Assembly: GCA_035495315.1 (NCBI GenBank)
Contig: DATJGF010000119.1
Location: 118,176 to 182,175 of the forward strand
DNA: 64,000 nt
Direction: 5' to 3'
Source of the DNA: DATJGF01 sp035495315
GTDB taxonomy: Bacteria > Verrucomicrobiota > Verrucomicrobiia > Limisphaerales > UBA8199
The notes under the pieces: model-generated
What the model saw: only the letters and a program-made list of their open reading frames with translations
Told to the model about the DNA's origin: nothing
Database searches by the model: none
Shown: positions 7,806 to 16,614 of the stretch, in pieces
How positions within the stretch are numbered: position 1 is the first letter of the stretch
Layout: each line of letters opens with the position of its first letter
Position numbers and translations under genes: made by a program

Positions 7806-8561
7806 TTACTTCACCGTATTAACCAACGGAGCGATGCCTTGGATGCGCACTTCGAGTCGGTCACCGGATTCGATCGGGCCGACACCGCTCGGGGTACCGG
7901 TAAGGATGACGTCGCCTGGCAACAACGTCATATTCATCGAAATGAAGCTGACTAACGCAAAGCAATTGAAGATCAGCTGGCTGGTGCTGGAGTTCTGGCG
8001 CAATTGACCGTTTTGGAAAAGCTGGATCGTTAGATCGTGGGGGTCAATTTTGGTTTCGACGTAGGGTCCCAACGGGGTGAAAGTGTCGAACGATTTGGCA
8101 CGGGTCCATTGGCTTTCACCACTTTGGATTGTGCGGTCGCTTACATCCTGGGCGGCGGTATAACCGAAGATATAACGGGCAGCTCCAGCAGGAGTGACAT
8201 TGCGCACGCGCCGGCCGATCACGACAGCCAGCTCCGCCTCGTAATCCGTTCGATGGCGTGGAAAAGGAACTTCGATCTTGCCGCCATCGGGTAACAGGGA
8301 AGTCGTAGCTTTGATCCAGAATAATGGTTCCTTGGGAAGAGGTTTGTTGCTCTCCCGCGCGTGGTCGGCATAGTTAAGGCCCACAGCGATGATCTTCGAT
8401 GGGATAACCGGAGTGAGGGTCCGCACCCCCTTGAGCTTCATCGGTTTGCGTTCGAAAGAAGGGGACCCAAAAACATCGCCATGTAGACGGAACATTTCAC
8501 CGTCCACAACTTTGGCGTAGAAAATCTCATCGCCCTTCTGAAACCGACCGATTGCCGCCAT
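7806..8561 (-). CDS. Fumarylacetoacetate hydrolase family protein
   Basis: The 251-residue protein matches the FAH superfamily. It has a short N-terminal domain, then GLNYADHA, the metal-ligand region DYEAELAVVIGR, and the C-terminal TGTPSGVGP motif. Members hydrolyse or decarboxylate acylpyruvates and open-ring diketo acids using Mg2+ (for example YcgM-type or 2-hydroxyhepta-2,4-dienedioate isomerases). The exact substrate cannot be told from motifs. It lies 67 bp downstream of the giant LTD/CotH gene on the same strand, with no metabolic partner nearby. Confidence 0.88.
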   Translation of the reverse strand: MAAIGRFQKGDEIFYAKVVDGEMFRLHGDVFGSPSFERKPMKLKGVRTLTPVIPSKIIAVGLNYADHARESNKPLPKEPLFWIKATTSLLPDGGKIEVPFPRHRTDYEAELAVVIGRRVRNVTPAGAARYIFGYTAAQDVSDRTIQSGESQWTRAKSFDTFTPLGPYVETKIDPHDLTIQLFQNGQLRQNSSTSQLIFNCFALVSFISMNMTLLPGDVILTGTPSGVGPIESGDRLEVRIQGIAPLVNTVK

Positions 8562-8628
8562 ACAGCAGGAGAATTACTAGCAACCGTGGCCTCCATTCGC
8601 AAGGTCAAATCACAGCTGGAGGACGACA

Positions 8629-11600
8629 CTACGGGACAAGGCGCAGGCGATAAAAACGCTGGACAGAAAGGCTGACGTCATTAGTGACGTTCAAAGTGCC
8701 CCCGGTACCGAGAATCGGGGCCCCCAAAGCGGTCCACGAACTGGCCTTCAGGTCATCCTTATACTCGATTTGATAAGTCTGCCCGGGCAAGGTTAGCCAG
8801 GACATTATCAAACCGCTTCCGGAGGCTTGCACATTCAGATCCGGACCTACATCTTCCGACGGCTGGTCCGACGCCGCGAAGCTCAGGTTATCTATTCCCA
8901 GGCCTTGGGACTTGCCGGCTGAATCAGTCATTTCCCACACCAACCATAAAGCGGCGCCGACAGGCCAGTTGGTGACCACCTGGTTGACTACGCTCCGGCT
9001 GATCTGGTTCTGGGCCGCAGTGCCATCAACTGCAACACCGCCGGTGGCCGCTGAACTGGTTGGAAAACTCACATTCAACACAGGGATGAACGCGCTTACT
9101 GCCGTCGAAAAAGGTGACTGGGCTGTGGGATCAATGAAATAGGAAAACTGAAGGGTTTTGGGCAGATCGGATTGGCGCCATAGCTCGCCAGTGAAGTGCA
9201 GCGTGAAGTAGTGCAGATCGCGACCGGTTTGGTTCACCAATTTTGCGCCGAACGCGGTTCCCCCGGTGCTACTGGTGGCCAGGACCCCCAATGCCCGGTT
9301 AGCGCTGCCCGGCAAACCGAAACTGATCTGGCCGCCGGTGGTCTGGTCGCCGTCGGTTGCACCGAATTTTGAACCCAGCTCGCCTCGACCACACCACCCG
9401 GCAAGGGAGTCAATCCCCAAACCTCCGGTATTGCCACTCGCAACGACTGGCGCAGCGAAATCAAATGGGTTGGCCAGCGAATAAATAATTCCGTTAATGG
9501 TCACCGGATTCGCGGTGTTCACCGAGGTCAAACCAGGATTAGGCAGCCCGTCAAAGGTCTGGACATACACCTGCCCGACGCTCGTATAAGAAATGAACGA
9601 GCCTGCAATAAACGTTTTGTTCGATGCGCCGGGAGTGGGAAAGGCAAACTCCTCGCGCTCGAAGCTCTGTCCGTCCGGTACCGAAGCGTAAGAGTGATCT
9701 GGAGTAAGATTCGTGTAGTCTAGGTAATCCAGCACCTGCGGTTGACCTTGATAGAGGCGGCTTAGGGCCAGCGCGCCGGAACCGCTGCTCAGCGTAAAAC
9801 TGGTGTGCGGTTCGTTAGCAGTAGATACTGCATTCTGGCCATCGGTAAAAATAAGCTTTAACTCACCTGGACCGATCACGGCACCGGCAGGGAAAACCCA
9901 GGTGGTTAATGCGCCATAATTGGTGCTCAGACAAAGACCAGCCAGCGAAACGGTGTTGGAGCTCGGATTAAACAGCTCAACCCATCCCGAGCGCTGCCCG
10001 GTGCCATTGGTAATTCCAGTGAGGTTATCCGGCAGGATCTCATTCAACCATAAAGGAGGAAACGGTGGTAAAACAGCCGCATCCGAATTCGGTTGCCCAG
10101 GCGTTGCCGCGGCTATACCCCAATTGCCGACACGCCAATTGTCCTGGGTGGAGTCGACGAGTTGCAGTGAGGCTCCAACACCACCACTCGGCCACGGTGC
10201 GCTGTTCCGATATCGAACCCTGGTGACGTAATTCGGCGTCGTATTAGTTCCCGGCGCGACTAATGAGAGGGTCTCGCCATCTGTCTGGAGTGTGCCGGTA
10301 AACGTATCAAATACGAGGTTGGTTGCGCCGTAGGCAGCTGCAAACGCGGCGCGATTCGCCGCCAACACCAGGTACTGTTGCGGACCTATCAACGAGCCGC
10401 TCGGAAAAGTATAGCTCAAGCCCTTGGCTTCCCAGCCTGACAAATCGAACGTTTCAGTGCTCGAATTGTTGTATAGCTCGACGTATTCGGCACCCGCCGC
10501 CGGTGGGTTGTACATAATCTCATTAATGACCACCCGACCTACCGCCGAGTCCAAGGGACGATTGTAAACCGCCGTTACCTGGTTACTGGCCCCGGCCACG
10601 AGCTGCGCATGCGGATCAACCCCGAGCACAGTTAACACATTCGTTCCCGGTTGCAGCGGCACGGTGGTCACCCAACCGGTGACGTTGTTCCATGTAATTG
10701 GCCAGGCTGCACCATTAATCCATATCGTCTGCACCCCAATCGGTGCCCGCCCACTGAGCAAGGCGACGTTGTTGCTCACCACAACGGAATCGATACTAAA
10801 CGGGGAACTGACCGTGGCCAGTTGCGCCTGCAGCGCAGCGCGGCGCTGACTGAACCACGTCTTGACGGCGTCCGGCTGAGTCAGCGCCTGGTTGTCGCAC
10901 CAGCGGATTTCATTTGCAAACAAGGAACGGGACTTGGCATCGATGATCGGGTTGCAGGTCGCCGGATCGAGCGGTCCGTTAACGGCGTTTTGCACAGCAC
11001 GCCAATACGCCCGTGCGAAAGGAGGAAAAGCGTACATCCGGGCAATGACGGGGTCCTCGGAATTGAACAAGGGACCGGCGCTCGCGGTATAGGTGGAACT
11101 GAAAATCGGAGCCGCGAGCATTGCCCAATCGAGGTCAAACATGTAGAGCTGCCATTTACCGCTCGCGGGCAGATAAGCATACATGTTCTTGCCAATTATG
11201 TGGCCATAGGCGTCGAAATTCTCGATGATATGTTCGGTCGCAAAAATGCCCATCCACTCTTCCATATCGACCAGTCCGAGCGTCGCGCCGGTGTAAGGCT
11301 CGGGAGCGGTCGCATTGACCGCATCCACAAGCGCAAAGATGTTGCTGTAATCGTCGCGGCGATTTGTGCTCCGGAACATCCAGGTCCACCGATATCGCTC
11401 ACGTTTCTTGACACCTCCCGTCGTAGTGTAGAGCTGCAAACGCGGTTCGGGGTCGTTCGCCAGGTTGCCGGCATCGCTAAATTCAAATGCCCGCTCGATT
11501 TTGAACAATTCGCCGTCTGTGTCATTGGGCGACCATTCGTGAACGAAGCTACCATCGGGTTGCACAACGGCCTCGAACGTCACATGCCGTGTATCATCGG

Positions 11601-14600
11601 TCACGCCATTGGCGTGAAGACGGATTGTGTGACGATGACTCCACGGCAGGCCCATCCGGTCCGCCATCCAGTAACACATCTGTTCTTGCAAAGCCGTAGT
11701 TTCTCCTCCGTGTCCACCGGGCCAATCAAGCACCAACTCCTGCTCGCCTTGGAATAGGTCATCGGCGGGGAAATTGAAGGAATAACCGCAGCGCCCACAC
11801 GTCGCACCGCAATAGCCAGGAGAAATGTACGGACTCCCTTTATACCGTCCGCCCGCGTTATAGATTACGCGGGTATTGCCGAGGACAAAAGTGACGTCGT
11901 TGTACGAATTGTCCAGTTTGGGGTTTGCATTCCACGTGCTGAGTGAACCGGCGGTCATCCAGACGCGGTACACGGGATAGTTACCCGTCGGCTGAAGTTC
12001 ACCGACACGGACCAGGCACTCGCGGGTCGGTGCGTCATTAGGGAAAGTCCCGCTGGCTGGGGGCACAGCTTGATCGGTGGCTTGGAGGTAAAAGGCGATC
12101 ATGACACCGGCGGCTTGGCCGGGAATGGTTGCGCTATAGATCCCATCACCAGCAACAGCATCGCCTCCAGTGCCATCGTCTTTGAGCGCCAGGCCGGTAT
12201 AGGTGGTGCCGGGATCGATCCTGTATTTCAGCGTAGCTGACGCGAGCCCATCGGCGTCGCTGAACTGGGCCGTGATAACAATTGGTTCGTTGGCACTCGG
12301 CAAAATCGGGGAATGGCTCACTTGCGTAATTGCGGGCGGCGCATTGCCGACAAACCGGCTGTTGCGTGCTCCTGGCGTACCTGGATTGGCCGCCGTAGAG
12401 AGTTCACCCGCGCATTCAAGCCAGTTGCCGCGCAGCCGGAGTAATATTTCCGGAGCGCCCTTGAGCCATCGAACCGCAGCGCGAATGCTTACGTTCGTGC
12501 TATTGGCCGCGACCGGACTGCTGAGCAAGGTGCGAACGCGATTGATCTGGTTGTCGGCTTTTTCGACCGCGCGCAGATGGTAGCTTTGACTGCTATTGAA
12601 TCCTTCCGCGGTCTCCAGGCCGGAAGTTTTTTCCGTTCCTTCGGCAACCCAACCTGCCGCGCCGGCTTCGAAGGTGCCGTTGGTGATCCGGTTATTGCCC
12701 GTAGTATCCAGAACTTGCACGTTGTCGACCAATGCCTCGCCCTTCCCCTGCAGTAGAACCTGTAGCTCATCGGCAGCCACATTACCGTTGTCGATCGTGC
12801 CGGTGGCCGAGATTAAGGTCCACGGCGCTTTATGGGTTTCATCGCTATCAGCCCAGTTCGGGGCGAGGCGGTTATCGGCACGAGGATCAATCAGTTCGAG
12901 ACTGCTGCCGCCAGCATCGGACCATTGTCCCCAGCGCCCACTGCTGCTGTACGTCACTTCATCGACAACTATGAGGATTGTATTGGTCTGACTCATGCCC
13001 AACGCATTGGTCGTAACGAGTGTATCTGGTTTGGCCAGGGCGACGCGCTCGCCACTGTGTGCCAGAGTCCCGCCGAAATTCCCCATGAGATTTCCACCAT
13101 TCAGGTTCGGGTAATTGGTCAACATGCGTGCAGCGTTGCGGGCGATCACCAGGTAACTGTCAGGGTTGAGGACGAGATTCGAGGGAAAAGCAAAGGTGAT
13201 GCCGTCGGTGAATTGCCATCCGCCAAGATTCACCGCGTTGGCGCTGGCATTATACAATTCGATGTACTGGTCATCGTCGTCCAGCGAGATTGGCGCGTAC
13301 ATGATTTCATCGATCACAATGTCGCTTTGCCGGCGCCCGCCATTTGGATTGCCTGGACTCTTTGCAGCCAAGCGATAAAAGCGCTCCCCACCATTTGGAA
13401 CACGTCCGGTAGCAACACCGTTTTCCTGGGCTTCGAACCGGACCGCATCCAGCACCCGAGTCTGGCTGGGGTTCTTCAGATAGATCGTCTCACCGGCGGC
13501 GCTGAGGGCGAAATGCAGATTGGTTTCGCTGAAATACATAAAGCCTCCTTCCGGGAGAATGGTCCCAGCCGGAACAAAGAATTTATTCGTTGCGGCGTCG
13601 TCTGTCAGAGTACAACCTGAAATGTCGACCGCCTTGCCGCTGTGATTATAAAGCTCAATGTAGTCATAATCGGGTGGGTCGGTATGAGCCAGGAACTCGT
13701 TAATTACTACGTTGCGCAGCGGGTCAGGAGTAAATGGATCGAGCTTGCCCGGCGAGCCACCAACTGTGTCACTGGCCGACCAGGCCAGGACGTTATCTTC
13801 ACCGTAAGACGGGCGCGAGAGAACTAGCGAATGCCCAGCGCCATCCGCCGCGACAGGCCAGGGCGGCTGATCTGAATAGCTTACCTCCAATAGCACGGCA
13901 CCAGCCTGGCTCAAAACACGGACCGTTCCTTTGTCATTCGGCAGATTGTTCGTATACGGCCCGAGAATCCCACTCAATCCATAGGCGCTTTGCAGTTGGG
14001 AAGGTGAACGCGCGACGACGAGAAAACCGCCACCCGGAATAACTGTGCCTTGCGGGAAGGTATAATCAATGCTGCCAGCCAGTTGATAGCCGCTGAGGTC
14101 TTGGAACTCAGCGCGGGAGTTGAATAGTTCGATAAATTCGAGCGCGGCATTGGTCGGGTGATACATAATCTCCGAGATGACCAGGCTCGTCCGGCGGCTG
14201 CATTGGGCTAAGCTCTCGCGTATCGGTGCGTCGGCACTGGCGGTGCTGGTTACCGGGCCAAAATCCCGAAACGCCGCCGTCGTCGTCTGGTTGGTATTGG
14301 CGCTGCTGACGACAAATCCCAGATAAATAGACGAGGGCAAACTCAACGTGGCACTGCCGAGCTGGGTCCAACTCTGGCCGTCGAAGCTGCCAAAGCCGCT
14401 GAAAAGCGTGCCGACTCGCTTCAACCGCAGCCAGGTGTTGGGATAATTAACGGGGAACGAGCCTGTCAGGGTACCTGTCCCATTCGTGGTGCTGCGGGCT
14501 TCGAAAAATGCACCACTGATGCTTGGAGTGGCGAGTGTGGCGGCAAAGCGCGCACCTGGAGTCAAATCTTCGCGCGCCATCAGGCCAGCTTTTGACCATG

Positions 14601-16116
14601 CGTCTGCAAGCGCTAAAGAATCGAGCCGCACGGCAAGATCAAAATCACCGGTGCGCATTTGATAGCTGAGTTGGAACTGATCATTAGTGCCGCCGATCCC
14701 GGACCCGCCCGCCGATATATTGTAGCCGTTGCCGGCGGGTACCTGGGATCCCGATAACGTTGGGTTTCCGATCCCAACCGGTGCATACGGACTGGCGATG
14801 AATTGCGCCTGAGAATTGGGGGCGATGAGATTGCCCAAGTGCGACTGGTCCGTGACATTATTCACGCTGAGTCTGTACAATCCTCCGTCGGTCATGGTCG
14901 ACACCCCAAGGAGGACATTGGTTTGCGAAGCATCCGTGGTGGCATTATTGATCACCACGCCGCCGCTGCTGCCGTTAATTGTGTAATTGCCAACGTTCGT
15001 CGCGCTCACTGGGGCGACACGCTCCGAAAAACTGACCTGCACCTGGGCCAAACCAAGCGCTTGTGCCCTGAAAAGCACAGGCGGGTTTGTATCTGCAATC
15101 ACCGTGAGGCTGACCACGCTGCTGGTAACGGCGTAGGTGACGTTGCTGATGACGTTTTGCGCGACGGCATAATACGACGAGCCGTTCGCGCTCCAAGGCG
15201 TCGCAGTGAGTGTGTAAGTCGCGTTGGTGGCTCCATTTATTAGCGTGTTGCCGGAGTACCATTTAAACGTCGGGGTGGGATAGCCAGATGCGCCAACACG
15301 AAACGTCACCGACGAGAGTTCCATCACGGTCTGGCTTTGGGGCTGATTGGTAATCGCGACAGGGGTCTGGACGAAGGCGTTGGGCGCAACGACGATGCTG
15401 GGCAGGCCGGCGGTTTTAATCAAAACGTAATCGACATCAAACACGAATGAGCCGCCCGAACTGGCCGTTATCCCGACGTAGCCCGAGCGGACGCCGGACG
15501 AAGGAGTGTAATCCCATACTAACTGCCAGTTTGCCGGTTCGAGTTGGCTGCCATCGGCCAACCACACTTTGCCAAACACATCATTAACGCCGCCTTGGGA
15601 CGCGGCATTCGGTTCATGACGCAATCGGAGCCAATACCAGGTGTTTGGTTGCCAGACAAAATTCTGAGTGGGTCCCCACACAACCATGTCATCCAGGAAA
15701 GAGAGGTGGTTGGCAGTCTGATTTTGGGTGGTACTATCGCGGAACAGGTAATTGATCCCTTCCGATGAGGCCGGAGTTACCGCCAGGCTAACGCCGCCGC
15801 GAACCCCGTCGCCGCTACCGAAGCTTGAGATGCGGATTCGGGCGAGCATCTCCTGGATGGTGTTGTCGTAGCCGGCAACCTGATATAGCAAATGGTTTGG
15901 ATCACCCGTTGCTGATCCGACGTGTAGTGAGCCGTTGCCGACGGAGAAAACGCTTGCGCCGTTGACCACCCAATTGGGGCTGAGGGTTGTCCCAATGAAA
16001 TCGTCCTGAAATCCCGCGACTGTGGTTCCAACATCATTTGGAACAAAGGGTTGCGCGGTGAGTTCCAAGGCCAGCAAGGAAACAGTTCCAAACCCGATCA
16101 GCGTTTGAAAGCTCAT
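8629..16116 (-). CDS. Giant secreted lamin-tail-domain/CotH-kinase protein
   Basis: This 2495-residue exported protein has a signal peptide (about 1-22), a concanavalin-like domain (30-240), Ig-like domains (250-440) and a second laminin-G-like domain (455-625). Five lamin tail domains follow, each opening with a V-I-x-E-I/F-x-like strand, near residues 647, 802, 932, 1860 and 2022. A CotH-type kinase domain lies at about 1380-1720, with GKNMYAYLPASGKWQLYMFD and the DLDW metal motif near 1662. A further beta-sandwich and a C-terminal domain ending FYRLRLVP complete it. CotH proteins phosphorylate secreted proteins; here the substrate is unknown. The architecture is common in Verrucomicrobiota and Planctomycetota. 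ATG 16116 gives a convincing signal peptide. Confidence 0.88.
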   Translation of the reverse strand: MSFQTLIGFGTVSLLALELTAQPFVPNDVGTTVAGFQDDFIGTTLSPNWVVNGASVFSVGNGSLHVGSATGDPNHLLYQVAGYDNTIQEMLARIRISSFGSGDGVRGGVSLAVTPASSEGINYLFRDSTTQNQTANHLSFLDDMVVWGPTQNFVWQPNTWYWLRLRHEPNAASQGGVNDVFGKVWLADGSQLEPANWQLVWDYTPSSGVRSGYVGITASSGGSFVFDVDYVLIKTAGLPSIVVAPNAFVQTPVAITNQPQSQTVMELSSVTFRVGASGYPTPTFKWYSGNTLINGATNATYTLTATPWSANGSSYYAVAQNVISNVTYAVTSSVVSLTVIADTNPPVLFRAQALGLAQVQVSFSERVAPVSATNVGNYTINGSSGGVVINNATTDASQTNVLLGVSTMTDGGLYRLSVNNVTDQSHLGNLIAPNSQAQFIASPYAPVGIGNPTLSGSQVPAGNGYNISAGGSGIGGTNDQFQLSYQMRTGDFDLAVRLDSLALADAWSKAGLMAREDLTPGARFAATLATPSISGAFFEARSTTNGTGTLTGSFPVNYPNTWLRLKRVGTLFSGFGSFDGQSWTQLGSATLSLPSSIYLGFVVSSANTNQTTTAAFRDFGPVTSTASADAPIRESLAQCSRRTSLVISEIMYHPTNAALEFIELFNSRAEFQDLSGYQLAGSIDYTFPQGTVIPGGGFLVVARSPSQLQSAYGLSGILGPYTNNLPNDKGTVRVLSQAGAVLLEVSYSDQPPWPVAADGAGHSLVLSRPSYGEDNVLAWSASDTVGGSPGKLDPFTPDPLRNVVINEFLAHTDPPDYDYIELYNHSGKAVDISGCTLTDDAATNKFFVPAGTILPEGGFMYFSETNLHFALSAAGETIYLKNPSQTRVLDAVRFEAQENGVATGRVPNGGERFYRLAAKSPGNPNGGRRQSDIVIDEIMYAPISLDDDDQYIELYNASANAVNLGGWQFTDGITFAFPSNLVLNPDSYLVIARNAARMLTNYPNLNGGNLMGNFGGTLAHSGERVALAKPDTLVTTNALGMSQTNTILIVVDEVTYSSSGRWGQWSDAGGSSLELIDPRADNRLAPNWADSDETHKAPWTLISATGTIDNGNVAADELQVLLQGKGEALVDNVQVLDTTGNNRITNGTFEAGAAGWVAEGTEKTSGLETAEGFNSSQSYHLRAVEKADNQINRVRTLLSSPVAANSTNVSIRAAVRWLKGAPEILLRLRGNWLECAGELSTAANPGTPGARNSRFVGNAPPAITQVSHSPILPSANEPIVITAQFSDADGLASATLKYRIDPGTTYTGLALKDDGTGGDAVAGDGIYSATIPGQAAGVMIAFYLQATDQAVPPASGTFPNDAPTRECLVRVGELQPTGNYPVYRVWMTAGSLSTWNANPKLDNSYNDVTFVLGNTRVIYNAGGRYKGSPYISPGYCGATCGRCGYSFNFPADDLFQGEQELVLDWPGGHGGETTALQEQMCYWMADRMGLPWSHRHTIRLHANGVTDDTRHVTFEAVVQPDGSFVHEWSPNDTDGELFKIERAFEFSDAGNLANDPEPRLQLYTTTGGVKKRERYRWTWMFRSTNRRDDYSNIFALVDAVNATAPEPYTGATLGLVDMEEWMGIFATEHIIENFDAYGHIIGKNMYAYLPASGKWQLYMFDLDWAMLAAPIFSSTYTASAGPLFNSEDPVIARMYAFPPFARAYWRAVQNAVNGPLDPATCNPIIDAKSRSLFANEIRWCDNQALTQPDAVKTWFSQRRAALQAQLATVSSPFSIDSVVVSNNVALLSGRAPIGVQTIWINGAAWPITWNNVTGWVTTVPLQPGTNVLTVLGVDPHAQLVAGASNQVTAVYNRPLDSAVGRVVINEIMYNPPAAGAEYVELYNNSSTETFDLSGWEAKGLSYTFPSGSLIGPQQYLVLAANRAAFAAAYGATNLVFDTFTGTLQTDGETLSLVAPGTNTTPNYVTRVRYRNSAPWPSGGVGASLQLVDSTQDNWRVGNWGIAAATPGQPNSDAAVLPPFPPLWLNEILPDNLTGITNGTGQRSGWVELFNPSSNTVSLAGLCLSTNYGALTTWVFPAGAVIGPGELKLIFTDGQNAVSTANEPHTSFTLSSGSGALALSRLYQGQPQVLDYLDYTNLTPDHSYASVPDGQSFEREEFAFPTPGASNKTFIAGSFISYTSVGQVYVQTFDGLPNPGLTSVNTANPVTINGIIYSLANPFDFAAPVVASGNTGGLGIDSLAGWCGRGELGSKFGATDGDQTTGGQISFGLPGSANRALGVLATSSTGGTAFGAKLVNQTGRDLHYFTLHFTGELWRQSDLPKTLQFSYFIDPTAQSPFSTAVSAFIPVLNVSFPTSSAATGGVAVDGTAAQNQISRSVVNQVVTNWPVGAALWLVWEMTDSAGKSQGLGIDNLSFAASDQPSEDVGPDLNVQASGSGLIMSWLTLPGQTYQIEYKDDLKASSWTALGAPILGTGGTLNVTNDVSLSVQRFYRLRLVP

Positions 16117-16614
16117 GCCAAGCTACATTGTGTCACGGGGAGTGATTTCGGGGAATCAAAAAAGAACGCCGTCGCCATCGTTGTCGTTCTTGCTTCTGGC
16201 GTTCGCCCACTTCAACATCATGCGGTCTGACTCGATATCATCCAGGGGCGGTTCGGCACAGCTGCAGTACGGCGTCGCGGGAGAACTCACCGCGTAGGCT
16301 TTGATGGCGGTATTGGGGGTGAGGGTGTCATTGATGAGCATGTTGGTCGTGCCTGCAGGTGTAGACTTCATGTACGATTCGAGGTTGCAGCAGCCACCGC
16401 CGTTGTAAAAGAGGTAGCGGAAGCTTTAGTAGCCGGCGTTGGTCACGACGAGAACACCGATATTCTGACCGGCACCGATGCCACGCCCACCCTTGCCTGT
16501 ATACGCGCCACCATTGGGCTTACATCTTGACTTTATCTGCGGCTCCATTTGACTGGTAGACGAGTGCGAGTGCAAGTCGTAGCCCACCCGGAACCATGGG
16601 GAGCCCCTTCACAG
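16117..16614. other. Gap between giant protein and subtilisin genes
   Basis: The 498-bp divergent gap holds the start regions of both flanking genes and the decayed minus-strand ORF described separately. The part from 16549 to 16614 is open in frame with the subtilisin from a TTG at 16549, but lacks a good start. No terminator or RNA gene is evident. Confidence 0.5.
16156..16548 (-). pseudogene. Possible decayed secreted-protein ORF with one in-frame stop
   Basis: From ATG 16548 the minus strand reads 40 codons (Gly-rich, ending VVTNAGY), one TAA at 16426-16428, then continues in the same frame for 89 codons to the stop before 16156. The second half contains two Cys-rich spots (GGGCCNLES, YCSCAE) and ends KNDNDGDGVLF, a calcium-binding-like acidic tail. 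I do not recognise the family. A single in-frame stop in an otherwise open 129-codon frame suggests a recently inactivated gene or a chance frame. It precedes the giant protein gene on the same strand by 39 bp. Confidence 0.35.

Noticed and set aside
10651..11757. 368-codon plus-strand frame
   Set aside because: Antisense to the giant LTD/CotH gene, which has a full set of domains on the minus strand.
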